Source: Tessaracoccus coleopterorum (GTDB lineage Bacteria > Actinomycetota > Actinomycetes > Propionibacteriales > Propionibacteriaceae). From it: DNA of 64,000 bases. The notes below the pieces were generated by a model. That model made no database searches. It was not told the origin of the DNA and saw only the letters and a program-made list of their open reading frames with translations. The position numbers were made by a program, and so were the translations under genes. The stretch is taken from positions 1,984,001 to 2,048,000 of the forward strand of contig NZ_JAANIJ010000001.1 of NCBI RefSeq assembly GCF_011174705.1, read 5' to 3'. Every line of letters starts with the position of its first letter. Position 1 is the stretch's first letter. Positions 22,512 through 32,978 of the stretch are shown here, piece after piece.

Positions 22512-24406
22512 CCGGGCCCGTGCTCGCGAGGGAGGTCGTCGACGCGGACGAGGACCGTGAAGACGACGGACCCTGGTGGCGCGACCGCGAGGTGATGCTC
22601 CCCGTCGTGTCGGGCGTCGCACTCCTCGTCGGTCTGGGTCTCAGCTGGGCAGGTGCCCACGTCCCGGCCCTCCTCGTCTTCTGGGTCGGGTTGTTGCTCG
22701 GGGCGTCGACCTTCACGCCCGGAGCGCTGCGCAAGCTGTTCACGCAGCGCAAGCTCGGCATCGGGTTACTCATGACGATCAGCGCGGTCGGGGCCGTCAT
22801 CCTCGGCTACGTAGGCGAGGCGGCGGCGCTCGCATTCCTCTACTCCATCTCGGAGGCGCTGGAGGACAAGGCCATGGACCGCGCCCGGGCCGGGCTCCGG
22901 TCGCTGCTGCGGCTCGTGCCCGAGACCGCGACCGTCCGCCGCGGCGGACGCTCCGAGGAGGTGCGCGCCGCGGATCTGGTGATCGACGACCTGCTGATTG
23001 TCCGGGCGGGGGAGCGGATCCCCACCGACGCCGTCGTCGTCTCAGGCCTCAGCAGCCTCGACACCTCTGCCGTCACAGGTGAGTCGATCCCCGTCGACGT
23101 CGGGCCGGGTGACGCCGTCGCGGCCGGGTCGATCAACGCGACGGGGTCCTCGAGGCACGGGCCACCGCCGGCGGCACCGACAACTCCCTCACCACCATCG
23201 TCGCGCTCGTCGAGCGGGCGCAGGCCGACAAGGGCGAACGGGCCCGACTCGCCGACCGCATCGCCCGCCCGCTCATCCCCGGCGTCATCGTCCTCGCGCT
23301 GCTCGTGGCCGGACTCGGGTCGCTCCTGGGGACCCGACCGTGTGGATCACCAGGGCCCTCGTCGTGCTGGTGGCGGCCTCGCCGTGCGCACTGGCCATCT
23401 CCGTGCCCGTCACCGTCGTGTCCGCCATCGGCGCCGCGAGCCGGTTCGGCGTGGTCATCAAGTCGGGCGCCGCGTTCGAGAGGCTCGGCGCGATCCGCCG
23501 CGTCGCCGTCGACAAGACGGGCACGCTCACCCGCAACCACCCGACGGTGGCCGATGTCGTGGTCGCTCCCGGGCACACCCGCGACGCCGTGCTCGCGTGG
23601 GCCTCCGCCGTCGAGCGGCACAGCACCCATCCGCTCGCCGCCGCCATCTCGGCGGAGGGTACCGGCGCCCCCGCCGTCGATGTGGTTGAGAAGCCCGGGC
23701 ACGGCGTCACCGGCACCATCGACGGGGCCGACATCACCGTCGGAAGCCCGCGCTGGGTCGCCCCGGGAATGCTCGCCGACGACGTGGCCCGGCTCGAGGG
23801 CGATGGGCAGACCGTCGTCCTGGTCCACGTGGACGGGCAGACCGTGGGGGCGATCGGCGTCCGCGACGAGCTTCGGCCCGAGGCCGCGGAGGCGGTGGCG
23901 CTGCTGCGTCGTGACGGGCTCGAGGTCATCATGCTCACGGGTGACAACACCCGCACGGCCATGGCCCTCGCCGGGCAGGCGGGCATTGACGACGTCCGCG
24001 CCGAGCTGCGACCGGAAGAGAAGGCCGCCGCCGTGGCAGACCTGACGCGGGGCCGGTCGACAGCGATGATCGGTGACGGCATCAACGATGCCCCGCGCTG
24101 GCCCGTGCCGACGTCGGTATCGCCATGGGAGCGACCGGCTCGGACGCAGCCATCGAGTCGGCCGACGTCGCGTTCACCGGCCACGATCTGCGGCTCATCC
24201 CGGATGCGCTGCGGCACGCCAGACGCGGCCGGCGGATCATCAACCAGAACATTGCCCTGTCGCTGCTCATCATCGCGACCCTGCTACCGCTCGCGATCAC
24301 GGGCGTGCTCGGGCTGGCCGCCGTCGTGCTCGTCCATGAGGTGGCCGAGGTGGTGGTGATCCTCAACGGCCTCCGCGCCGGAAGGGTCGGACGGGCTGGA
24401 CGCTGA
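22508..24406 (+). CDS. P1B-type heavy-metal ATPase, CtpG/CadA-like
   Basis: Membrane pump that exports a divalent metal using ATP, about 634 residues. Visible motifs are TGESIPV (actuator), the membrane ion motif VAASPCALAISVPV, DKTGTLT with the phosphorylated Asp, ERHSTHPLAAAI, TGDNTRTAMALAGQAG and GDGINDAP. The motif is SPC rather than CPC, a mark of the P1B-4 group, and the last helix has LVHEVAEVVVILNGLR. There is no N-terminal CxxC domain, only an acidic leader. Frame changes near 23146, 23330 and 24100 are single-base losses. The cmtR start overlap makes Cd/Pb export likely, though SPC also occurs in Co/Fe exporters. Confidence 0.88.
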
Positions 24407-24412
24407 GGGTAA

Positions 24413-24429
24413 CCGAGTCGAACTCGGTC
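24413..24429. terminator. Small hairpin after the ATPase gene
   Basis: ACCGAGT and ACTCGGT are complementary around a CGA loop, 6 bases after the ATPase stop. Stem is only 7 bp with no T-run, so this is a weak call. Confidence 0.35.
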
Positions 24430-24484
24430 TGCTGGTGCCCTACCCTCGGTTAGGTCGAATGGACTTGTGGGAGGGTGGTCTGGG

Positions 24485-24986
24485 ATGTCATTTGCAGCGT
24501 TGGCTTCGGCCTTCCTGGCCGACCCGAGCGAGGAACGCACAACGGCACTGCGCTCCGCCATCGTCCGGATGCGCATCTACAGCCCGCCGCACTCCGGCCC
24601 CTCCGTCGACGCCCTCGTGGAAGCGGGGCGGTACGCGGAGGCCGTCGAAGCGGTCCACGCCTCGATGCCGCTGTCTTTCCTGAGCCCATCCGCCCACCGC
24701 GGCTACGCGACCGCACTGCGCGGTGTCGGCCGTTTTGCCGACGCGGACCGGGAAGACGAGATGGCCGAGCTCATCCTGGGGCGTTGCTCCGTTCGGGAGA
24801 CGGAACCCAGGGCGCCCGTTCCTGATCCTTGAGGAGAGCGACCGACGCGACATCATGGGCGGGCTCGGTCGAAGCATCGCCGGCCACCGCGTCGACGTGC
24901 GTGGCGTCAAGATGTTCGACGTGATCACCTCCGATGACGGGTCCGAGACCTGGTTCGAGTTCTTCCGCGACGACTCCTGCCCGTAG
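24485..24986 (+). CDS. DUF4919-like protein
   Basis: Cytosolic protein of about 167 residues with no signal or membrane segment. The middle is helical and TPR-like (ALVEAGRYAEAVEAVHASMP, then AHRGYATALRGVGRFADADR). After a frame change near 24783 come LRSGDGTQGAPFLILEESDR and MFDVITSDDGSETWFEFF. The SGDG, glycine loop and FDV segments are the pattern I associate with DUF4919. The ATG has GGAGG about 12 bases upstream. Function is unknown. Confidence 0.55.
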
Positions 24987-25057
24987 TCGGCCTGACCCGG
25001 CCGGCGGCCCGTCGGCGGGGGTGCGAGACTGCAGGTGAGACCGGAAGGATGAGAACC

Positions 25058-25422
25058 ATGGAACCCGCTGTCATCGCCGAATGGACCCTGGTAGGGAGGC
25101 CCCGATCCCGCGGGACATCATGGGTTTGCTTGCGCCGGGTGAGCAGCCCGTCGCCGCGTTCAAGACGCTCCGCGACTCGGCCGTGTTCACCACCAAGAGG
25201 CTGATCATCCGTGACGCCCAGGGCCTCACCGGCAGGAAGGTCGAGATGTACTCGCTCCCGTACTCGGCCGTGAACATGTGGTCGTCGGAGAACGCAGGGA
25301 CGATGGACTTCAACGCGGAACTCGAGCTCTGGACCCGCGCCGGACACATCAAGATCAAGCTCGGCAAGGGCATCGACGTGCGCCGCCTCGACGCGCTGAT
25401 CGCCCACTGCGTGTTGGGGTGA
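25058..25422 (+). CDS. Bacterial PH-domain protein (bPH_1 type)
   Basis: Small cytosolic protein of about 121 residues with one pleckstrin-homology-like domain. Conserved pieces are LAPGEQPVAAFKTLRDSAVF, TTKRLIIRDAQGLTGRKVEM, YSLPYSAVNMWSSENAG and IKIKLGKGIDVRRLDALIA, as in the YvbH/DUF1696 family. ATG 25058 has a GGAAGGA ribosome site and needs one frame correction near 25090; ATG 25081 would avoid the break but lacks a ribosome site. Ligand unknown. Confidence 0.75.
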
Positions 25423-25560
25423 CGGCGGCCTCCGGAGGGCCCTCTCGAAACATTTCCTGTTGTCGATGCGGTGGGATGGCCCTACTGCATGTACGCTTAA
25501 TCCCGGGCATAAGCCCATCCGAGGTATGGATGGGTACGCCTGCGACACAAAGGAAAAAAC

Positions 25561-25764
25561 ATGTCCACAGGAACCGTCAAGTGGTTCAACGGGGAAAAGG
25601 GCTATGGCTTCATCGCCCCCGATGACGGCAGCGCCGATCTCTTTGCGCACTTCCGCGCCATCGTCGGCTCGGGATACCGCACCCTCGAAGAAGGCCAGAA
25701 GGTCGAATTCGAGACCGAGCAGGGTCCGAAGGGCCCGCAGGCGACCAACATCCGGCCGCTCTGA
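25561..25764 (+). CDS. cspA: Cold-shock protein, CspA family
   Basis: RNA/ssDNA-binding OB-fold protein of 67 residues with an intact frame. RNP1 is KGYGFIAP and RNP2 is LFAHFRAIV, both in canonical places. The start [11 protein letters not shown] and the C-terminus [13 protein letters not shown] fit actinobacterial Csp proteins. RNP2 reads FAHF where VFVHF is usual. GGAAAAAAC precedes the ATG. A long leader of over 100 bases with several short repeats of ATGG precedes it, as often seen for cold-regulated genes. A strong terminator follows at once. Confidence 0.95.
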   Translation: MSTGTVKWFNGEKGYGFIAPDDGSADLFAHFRAIVGSGYRTLEEGQKVEFETEQGPKGPQATNIRPL

Positions 25765-25779
25765 CCAACAAGACCTCAA

Positions 25780-25810
25780 CCGGGGCAGGCACTTCACGTG
25801 CCTGCCCCGG
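25780..25810. terminator. Strong hairpin after cspA
   Basis: CCGGGGCAGGCAC pairs perfectly with GTGCCTGCCCCGG around TTCAC. Flanking AAGAC and GTCTT can extend the stem. It separates convergent cspA and the NERD-helicase gene. Confidence 0.85.
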
Positions 25811-25838
25811 TGTCTTGTGTCCTCTGAACCCGGCGCGG

Positions 25839-27502
25839 TCAGCCTCGGGTGCAGCGTCGCAGCTCGCGGCGCACCTCGGGCGCGGCCAGCTCGATCACGT
25901 CCAGATCACCCACGACGATCAGCCGGTCAGTGGCGCGCGACAGGCCGACGTAGATGCGCTCCTTGAACCGTTCGCGGGCGCCGTCCTCGTTGACGCAGAG
26001 CACCACCGCCCGTCGTTCCAGCCCCTTGAAACCCAGCACGTGGCCGTAGAACACCTCGTCCTCGTGGAATGCGCGCCAGTAGCCGTCCTGCCCGGAGACC
26101 TCCTGTTGCGCCCGCTGCTCGGGATGCCGGTTGCCGGTGGTCAGCAGCGCGATGCTCCCGGGGCCCATCCTTCGTCCATCAGAGCCTCGACCTGATCATC
26201 GGACGCGTCGATCGCGTCGTCGTGGGTCGAGGGCACGTGCACGACCTCGGGCCCGTCTCCCCCTGCAACCGCATCCGTGAGGGAGCGAGCGGGCGGAAGA
26301 CCTGGGCAATCTGCCTGGTGTTGCGCAGGTTGTGGTCGAGCACGAGCGGCACAAGCGGGAACGGCGGCCTGCCGAACCGGTTGAACAGGCGCTGGTTCTC
26401 ATCGGAATAGAGGTACAGACCTCCTCTTCCTCGTCGCGCATCGCTGCCAGCAGCGGCCGCCACCAGGATTCGGCGAAGTCCTGCGCCTCGTCGACGACGA
26501 ACGCGTCGAACCGTTTCCCCGGCGGCAGTTCGGCGGCTTGTTCCGCCATCAGCGGTGGGAGCCGCTCCTCCCAGAAGGTGGGGTCCTGACGCGATCCCGA
26601 TTCGATGCCCCACTGGTTGGCCAACTGCTCGAAGGTGCCGACGAAGGCCGGCCGCTCCTTGTACGGCCAGCGCGCCACCTCGGCATTGAAGTGGGCAGCC
26701 AATCCGATGGAGTAACAGAGCAGCGCCACCCGCTGGGCCTTGCGGTCACCGCGGCCCTGCGACAGCTGTCGCGCCTGGGTGAGAGCCAGCACGGTCTTGC
26801 CGCTGCCCGCTCCGCCGCGCACCTCGACGCGGTGCAGCAGCCTGGTGACGTCGAGGATCAGGCTCTGCTCCTGGGTGAGACGGTTGGCCCGCGACTCCCG
26901 CTCGTCGGAATCGTCCTCCACACTGGGCGCGGCGACGACCCCTTATGGCTGAGGATCTCGACGATCAGCTCACAGTCGTCGATTGTCGGAGCCACCCGGT
27001 GGGTCTCGAATCCGAGGGAATGTCGGCGATGCGTTCCGTGAGGTTCGCCAGGTTGTCCCGGTCGTGCACCATCCAGCGCGGGCAATCGGGCGCGTCGAAG
27101 TCGGCCGGCAGCGACGTGTACGGCAGGACGACGGCATGGGCGAATCTGGCCCTGCCGTGCGAGCCCGCCAGCCACCGAGGGTCGTACTCGACGAAGCTCT
27201 GGAGCGCGTAGCGCATGTCCCGCGCCTGGCCCACCGGGTCCATCGGGTCTCGACGCCGTCGAGCCATCGGAACCACCGCCCGTCCGGTAGCCGGTGCCGG
27301 AGCCCTTCACCTCGATCACGACCACGCCGACCTCGGGCATCACGACGATGAGGTCGGCCTCGTGATCCTTGGTGGAATCGGTGAGCCGGTAGTTCGCGAT
27401 CAGCGTGTCCTCGGGACGCAACGTGTCGCGGAGCAGGGTCCATACGCTCTGCTCCGACTCCGTGACGAACAGCGGGTCTGCGGGGAACAACTGGGGCGGC
27501 AT
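25839..27502 (-). CDS. NERD-domain superfamily 1 helicase, frame-interrupted
   Basis: Predicted DNA-processing enzyme of about 554 residues. The N-terminal NERD nuclease-related domain shows HEADLIVVMPEVGVVVIEVK, where D and the ExK pair match the PD-(D/E)xK-like core. The C-terminal half is a UvrD/DEAD-type helicase: VRGGAGSGKTVLALTQARQL (Walker A), FDAFVVDEAQDFAESWW (Walker B with DEAQD), PLVLDHNLRNTRQIAQVF and IYVGLSRATDRLIVVGDLD (motif VI). At least five frame changes occur. ATG 27502 gives MPPQLFPADPLFVTESE. The combination is known in bacteria; roles in repair or defence are proposed but not settled. Confidence 0.85.
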
Positions 27503-27612
27503 GGCCCTACGCTACCGGGCCGACCCCCTTGTCCGTGGCGGTATCGCGGTTGTGCTGCGGTGCCCGGTGGGGGTGCCTAGGGTGGGGAATACCACCACTG
27601 TTTGGAGGAAAC

Positions 27613-28036
27613 ATGTCGGTCACCAGCAAGGCAACCACAACCTGGCGCGGTTCCCTGTTCGAGGGTCGGGCGAGGTGGCGTTCGAGTCGTCGCACCTCGG
27701 CACCTTCCCGATCAACTGGAAGGCACGCAGCGAGGGCTCCGAGTCGGTCACCACGCCAGAGGAACTGATCGCGGCCGCGCACGCGGCGTGCTTCTCGATG
27801 GCCTTCTCGAATGCGTTGGCCCAGAACGGCACCCCGCCGGAGACGCTCGAAACCAACGCCGCGGTCGCGTTCAAGCCCGGCGTCGGTATCACCGGTAGCC
27901 ACCTCACCGTCCACGCCGAGGTGCCCGGGCTGAGCGACGAGAAGTTCCAGGAACTTGCCGCGGACGCGAAGGCCAACTGCCCCGTCTCGAAGGCGCTCGC
28001 GGGGTCGAGATCTCCCTGGAGGCGACCCTCGACTGA
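27613..28036 (+). CDS. osmC: OsmC family peroxiredoxin
   Basis: Thiol peroxidase that reduces organic hydroperoxides, about 141 residues. It has the first catalytic Cys in AAHAACFSMAFSNALAQNG and the second in ANCPVSKALAG. Core strands are TFPINWKARSEGSESVTTPE and HLTVHAEVPGLSDEKFQELA. The expected active-site Arg region lies in the first 40 residues, where one frame change (near 27665) falls; a second is near 28005. GGAGG sits 4 bases before the ATG. It is a single gene with its own promoter region. Confidence 0.9.
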
Positions 28037-28160
28037 CGACCACTGGGCGGGCAACCGCGGGTCGATCGGTTTTCGCGAGGTACCTTGGATGTAGCTTTCG
28101 GCGATCGCCCTTGGCTTCCGGACGGGGCCGACGGGCCCCGCTACAGGACAGGGGCCGTCC

Positions 28161-29262
28161 ATGCCCAGCCCGACTCTAGAGACTCCACAGGTTCGCACGT
28201 GGCAACGCTACGTTGACGCCACTGACTACCCACCGCTGATCCGCGCCTACACCGAAGTGTCGCAGCGGGTGAAGCAGCAGGGCCTCCTGCACCGCGCCCG
28301 TTGGTTCTACATCGTGGTGGGCGCGGTTCTCGCGCTCGGCCTCGGCGGTACCATCACCGGCTTCGTGCTGCTCGGCCACAGCTGGTTCCAGTTGTTGATC
28401 GCGGCGGTGCTCGGCGTGCTGTTCACACAGGTGGCGTTCCTGGCCCATGAGGCCGGCCACAAACAGATCCTCGCCTCCGCACCGGCCAACGCACGGCTCG
28501 CCCGCATCCTGGCCGGCGCCATCGGGATGAGCTTCTCGTGGTGGGACAGCAAGCACACCCGTCACCACGGCAACCCGAACCGGGTGTCGAAGGATCCCGA
28601 CATCGCGATCGACACCGTCTCCTTCGTGGAGGAGGACGCCGCCACCGCGAGGGGCTGCGCCGCTGGATCACGAAACGCCAGGGCTGGCTGTTCTTCCCGC
28701 TCCTCACGCTTGAGGGCTCAACCTGCACCGACTGAGCTTCCAGCACCTGTTCTCCAAGGGAGAGGTGAAGGGCCGCTGGGTCGAACTCGCCATCGTGTTC
28801 GCGCGCTTCGCGCTGCTGCTGGTGCCGGTGTTCCTGTTCCTGCCGGTGGGCATGGCGTTCGCGTTCATGGGCGTCCAGTTCGCCGTTTTCGGCGTCTACA
28901 TGGGCTCGTCGTTCGCGCCCAACCACAAGGGCATGCCGGTGATCGCCAAGGACGCCAAGCTCGACTTCTTCTCCAAGCAGGTGCGCACGTCCCGCAACAT
29001 CCGCGGCGGCTGGTGGGCCACCACGCTGATGGGTGGGCTGAACTACCAGATCGAGCACCACCTGTTCCCGAACATGCCCCGCCCGCACCTGCGCAAGGCG
29101 CGGGTGATCGTGCGGGAGTTCTGCGAGAAGCTCGAGGTGCCCTACACCGAGACGTCGCTGATCAAGTCGTACGGCATCGTGATCCGCTACCTCAACGACG
29201 TCGGCCTGGCGGCCCGCGACCCGTTCGAGTGCCCCATCACGGCGCAGTACCGACGCGCCTGA
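28161..29262 (+). CDS. Membrane fatty acid desaturase
   Basis: Membrane di-iron enzyme that introduces double bonds into fatty acyl chains, about 367 residues. Three His boxes are present: HEAGH near residue 95, HTRHH near 132, and QIEHH near 300, the last with the Q typical of front-end-like or DesA3-type enzymes. Four hydrophobic segments include FYIVVGAVLALGLGGTITGF and FALLLVPVFLFLPVGMAFAF. Two frame changes lie near 28650 and 28720. The ATG start has no strong ribosome site. A ferredoxin or reductase partner is not adjacent. Confidence 0.9.
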
Positions 29263-29279
29263 GTCGGTCTGTTTGGTGG

Positions 29280-29696
29280 TTACTGCACCGTGATGCCCGC
29301 GGCCCGGAGGATCTCGTCCGCCTTCACCGCGGGGCCGAGGCAGAAGCCCGACTGGGATCCCCACTTGCCGTCGGGGTTGTCGCCGTCCGGGAGTTCTGAT
29401 CGCACCAACGTCTGACCTGTGACGTCGATCCGGTCGCCCGTCGTGACGTGTGCGCCGTCGGGGAGGATCATGTGGGGAGCCTCCCACCTGGTGCCCTCCG
29501 GCCAGATGAGCCAGTGCAGCGCCCCGTCGTCCTCCTCGAGTTTGAGGCAGCCGTTGCCGGGGTCGACGACGGTGCCGGCGAACGTGGAGGTGGGGCCGGT
29601 CATGGGTGGGAGATGGTCGGCGGTGACGTCGAACCCCGCCTCGGTGCCGGCGCAGGCGCTGAGGGCGATGAGGCCGAGGATCGCGATGGACTTCAT
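29280..29696 (-). CDS. Small secreted lipoprotein, hypothetical
   Basis: 138 residues with an intact frame. Signal peptide KSIAILGLIALSACAG has a lipobox LSAC, so the mature protein should be lipid-anchored at Cys 14. The body (TFAGTVVDPGNGCLKLEEDD, WLIWPEGTRWEAPHMILPDG and GDRIDVTGQTLV) looks like a small beta-barrel, and one more Cys pair may form a disulfide. I do not recognise a named family. It converges with the desaturase gene with 17 bp between stops. Confidence 0.75.
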   Translation of the reverse strand: MKSIAILGLIALSACAGTEAGFDVTADHLPPMTGPTSTFAGTVVDPGNGCLKLEEDDGALHWLIWPEGTRWEAPHMILPDGAHVTTGDRIDVTGQTLVRSELPDGDNPDGKWGSQSGFCLGPAVKADEILRAAGITVQ

Positions 29697-29793
29697 GGTC
29701 GCTCCGAAGTGTGCGGTGGGAGCAAACGTACCTCCAGCCCGGGGACGATTGAGTCGATCGAGAATGCCCGAGCTGGAGGAGCGCAAGTGAGGG

Positions 29794-30810
29794 CTACCGG
29801 ATGCCCCAGTGACCGTCCGCCTCGATCGTGATAAGCGAGGGGCCGGCGAGGAACGGCCTCTGCGCCTTGTAGTTGCCAATCTCGTTTGCAACGAGCTTCG
29901 AATCATCTGCGCCCCATTGCCAGACGATGAAGTTCGACTCCCCTGTGTGGGTCAACGAGAAGTTCCTGGCCGGCCCGTAGTACCAGAGGACTTCACTGCC
30001 CTGCCCGTTCTTGCCGGCGCTGGTGAGTGTGGGCGCAGCGGATAGCGGCTTGACGATGATGGTCCAGTCGCCATCGGCTTGAACGTCGAGGGCAACCGTG
30101 TCGTCATCGAAGAGTCCAATTGCACCGCGGGCTTCGACGGGTCCGATCTCGTTGAGGGCGAGGTCGGTCTCTGCGTTGCCGGAGTTCAGACCCCAGACGA
30201 TGAAGTTCGACTGCCCCAGATGACGGCCGTCGATGTAGAGCTGCGTGGCGCCCTTCGGGAGGCGGATGACAGTTGGACCGTAGCCGGAGTAGACGGCGTA
30301 AACGTCGTCCTTGAACCTCACCATGTTGTTGAAGGTCCAGCCGTTGGTCTTGACGAAGGTTGTTCCCTTCGACGTCTTCTTTGCAGCGATGGTGGTCGCC
30401 CAGATGTAGGAACGGCACCCGTTACGTCCGGTTGTGGGTGAGTCGCATTCGGTCCGCCACTTGCGGCCGTCCTTGCTCGTCCACTCGGCGTCCTTGCCGA
30501 GGTTGTTGTTTGCCCACTGCGCACGGGGAGAGGCCTTGTACGTCAGGTTGTTGAAGACCCAGCCCGTCTGATTGACGTAGCGGCCGCCCTTCGTGACCAC
30601 CTGCGTGGCAACGATCTCGGTACGGCATCGGTCGACCGTGCTGGAGTACGGGGTGCAGTTTGTCCTCCATTGCCGGCCGTTGATGTTGTGTGTGCCCGGC
30701 GTGATGTAGACATCGATGTCTGCCGCTGCGGGCTGCGGGCTAGTGGCGACTGCCGAGGCTGCGAGCAAAGCGGCGGCTACGGCTATCTCTAGCATTTTTC
30801 GGAAGTTCAT
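29794..30810 (-). CDS. Exported protein with a Cys-rich module, hypothetical
   Basis: 338 residues, frame intact. A Sec signal peptide (MLEIAVAAALLAASAVATS) ends near QPAAA. Residues about 33-140 are a module with NINGRQWRTNCTPYSS, RCRTEIVATQV, GWVFNNLTYKASPRAQW, KWRTECDSPTTGRNGCRSY and GWTFNNMV. The same module forms the C-terminus of the CAP protein at 51654-52643. The second half has two related strands, SNFIVWGLNSGNAETDLALN and SNFIVWQWGADDSKLVANEI, suggesting an internal repeat. Function unknown; surface or matrix binding is a guess. Confidence 0.75.
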   Translation of the reverse strand: MNFRKMLEIAVAAALLAASAVATSPQPAAADIDVYITPGTHNINGRQWRTNCTPYSSTVDRCRTEIVATQVVTKGGRYVNQTGWVFNNLTYKASPRAQWANNNLGKDAEWTSKDGRKWRTECDSPTTGRNGCRSYIWATTIAAKKTSKGTTFVKTNGWTFNNMVRFKDDVYAVYSGYGPTVIRLPKGATQLYIDGRHLGQSNFIVWGLNSGNAETDLALNEIGPVEARGAIGLFDDDTVALDVQADGDWTIIVKPLSAAPTLTSAGKNGQGSEVLWYYGPARNFSLTHTGESNFIVWQWGADDSKLVANEIGNYKAQRPFLAGPSLITIEADGHWGIR

Positions 30811-30937
30811 GGCGCCAGTGTATGGACCGTACTTTTCGTCCAGATACCCGGGTTGAGTGGGCAGAATTCCGGTGCTGACGAGGGTGATCACTTCGGTACG
30901 CGTCCTGCCTGTGCGTAGCGCAATCTCACGGTGACAC

Positions 30938-30957
30938 GCGGGCGCTGGGACGCCCGC
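30938..30957. terminator. Hairpin after ilvD
   Basis: GCGGGCG and CGCCCGC flank a 6-base loop, 3 bases beyond the ilvD stop. The stem is short but entirely GC. Confidence 0.55.
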
Positions 30958-30960
30958 CCG

Positions 30961-32661
30961 TCAGATCAGCACCGCCCCGCGGGAGGCTGACTGCACCAGT
31001 TGCCGGTACTTCGCCAGCACCCCTCGCTTGTACCGCGGCTCCGGATGGGTTACGCCCGCCTCCCGGCGCCGCGTCATCTCCTCGTCATCGACCAGGAGAT
31101 CGAGGCGCGCGCCAGCGACATCCAGGCGGATCCGGTCGCCGTCGTGGACGAAGGCGATCGGCCCCTCGTCGACCGCCTCCGGTGCGACGTGGCCGACACA
31201 CAGGCCGGTCGTGCCGCCCGAGAAGCGGCCGTCGGTGAGCAGCAGGACGTCCTTTCCGAGGCCTGCGCCCTTGATGGCGCCCGTGACGGCCAGCATCTCC
31301 CGCATCCCCGGGCCGCCCTTGGGGCCCTCGTAGCGGATGACGACGACGTCGCCGGCCTTGAGGGATCCGTCCTCGACGGCGTTCATCGCTCCCCGTTCCC
31401 CGTCGAAGACGCGCGCGGTGCCCTCGAAGACGTCCGCGTCGAACCCGGCCGACTTCACGACGGCGCCGTCTGGGGCGAGGCTTCCGGTGAGGATCGTGAG
31501 CCCGCCTGAGTGGTGGATCGGCCGGTCGAGGGCCCGGATCACGCGCCCGTCGATGTGGGAGGGCTTCAACTCGTCGAGGTTCTCGGCGACGGTCTTTCCC
31601 GTCACAGTGAGGCAGTCGCCGTCGAGGAGGTCGGCCTCGAGCAGCGTCTTCATCACGACGGGGATGCCGCCGATGTGGTCGATGTCCTTCATCACGAACC
31701 GGCCGAACGGCTTCACGTCGGCGAGATGCGGCACCTTCGCGCCGATGCGCTGGAAGTCGCCGATGGTGAGATCGACCTCCGCTTCGTAGGCCATCGCGAG
31801 CAGGTGCAGGACGGCGTTGGTGGAGCCGCCGAACGCCATCACCACCGCGATCGCGTTCTCGAACGCAGGCTTCGTCATGATCTGGCGGGCCGTGATGCCC
31901 TTGCGCAGCAGGTTGACGACGGCCTCGCCCGAGCGGCGGGCCATCAGGTCGCGGCGGCGGTCGGTGGCGGGTGGGGAGGCCGACCCTGGCATCGACATGC
32001 CGATCGACTCCGCCACCGCCGCCATGGTGTTGGCCGTGTAGAAGCCGCCGCAGGCACCCTCGCCGGGGCAGATGGCCCGCTCGATGGCGTCCACGTCCTC
32101 GCGTGACATCAGCCCGCGCACACAGGCCCCGACGGCCTCGAACGCATCGATGATCGTCACCTCCTTCTCCGTGCCGTCGGAGAGGCGGGCGACGCCGGGC
32201 AGGATGGTGCCGGCGTAGAGGAAGACGCTGGCAAGGTCGAGGCGGGCCGCGGCCATCAGCATGCCGGGCAGGGACTTGTCGCAGCCGGCCAGCAGCACCG
32301 AGCCGTCGAGCCGCTCGGCGCTCATCACGGTCTCGACGGAGTCGGCGATCACCTCCCGGCTCACCAGGGAGAAGCGCATCCCCTCGTGGCCCATGGAGAT
32401 GCCGTCAGAGACGCTGATGGTGCCGAACTCGAGCGGGTACCCGCCCGCCGCGTGCACGCCGTCCTTCACTGCCTTGGCGAGCCGGTCGAGCGACAGGTTG
32501 CACGGGGTGATCTCGTTCCACGAACTGGCGACCCCGATCTGGGGTTTGGCGAAGTCCTCGTCGCCGAGGCCGACGGCTCGGAGCATGCCGCGTGCGGCGG
32601 TGGCTTCCAGGCCGTCGGTGACGTCGCGGCTGCGGGGCTTGATGTCGGGTGAGTCGCTCAT
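30961..32661 (-). CDS. ilvD: Dihydroxy-acid dehydratase
   Basis: Cytosolic Fe-S enzyme of valine, leucine and isoleucine synthesis; it dehydrates 2,3-dihydroxy acids to 2-keto acids. 566 residues with an intact frame, the usual length. Cluster ligands are seen in [20 protein letters not shown] and in [20 protein letters not shown]. Other family words are [52 protein letters not shown] and [20 protein letters not shown]. On the minus strand TAGGCT lies 7 bases before the ATG, so the transcript may be leaderless. No other ilv gene is nearby. Confidence 0.97.
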   Translation of the reverse strand: MSDSPDIKPRSRDVTDGLEATAARGMLRAVGLGDEDFAKPQIGVASSWNEITPCNLSLDRLAKAVKDGVHAAGGYPLEFGTISVSDGISMGHEGMRFSLVSREVIADSVETVMSAERLDGSVLLAGCDKSLPGMLMAAARLDLASVFLYAGTILPGVARLSDGTEKEVTIIDAFEAVGACVRGLMSREDVDAIERAICPGEGACGGFYTANTMAAVAESIGMSMPGSASPPATDRRRDLMARRSGEAVVNLLRKGITARQIMTKPAFENAIAVVMAFGGSTNAVLHLLAMAYEAEVDLTIGDFQRIGAKVPHLADVKPFGRFVMKDIDHIGGIPVVMKTLLEADLLDGDCLTVTGKTVAENLDELKPSHIDGRVIRALDRPIHHSGGLTILTGSLAPDGAVVKSAGFDADVFEGTARVFDGERGAMNAVEDGSLKAGDVVVIRYEGPKGGPGMREMLAVTGAIKGAGLGKDVLLLTDGRFSGGTTGLCVGHVAPEAVDEGPIAFVHDGDRIRLDVAGARLDLLVDDEEMTRRREAGVTHPEPRYKRGVLAKYRQLVQSASRGAVLI

Positions 32662-32978
32662 GCTTGGGAGCCTAAGCTTCGCGGGCTGGCCGTAGCCTCA
32701 AACGCCGGAAGCGCTGCGTTGATCCCACCCGTGTCGGAACAGTCCGGGAAACCCAACTGGCCTGCACCGGAAGCAATGTCAGCAGCAGTGAGACCGACCC
32801 GCGTGGTTCGTGAAGGTGTTATCCAACCCTGGGCGCGACGGAAGTTCCCTCGGGTACGTCGGGTTTGGACTGCGGCGGCTCATCCTGGAGATCAATCTCA
32901 AACTGGGTACTGGAGACGGTCAGGTCCGTACTCGGCCCGGCGCTGCTGCGCACGGGAACTTCATTGTGAGGTAAGCGC
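32662..32978. other. Intergenic gap of 317 bp
   Basis: Nothing gene-like is supported here. The left end carries the ilvD promoter (TAGGCT on the minus strand). The remainder holds no conserved frame, hairpin or repeat that I can see. Confidence 0.5.
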
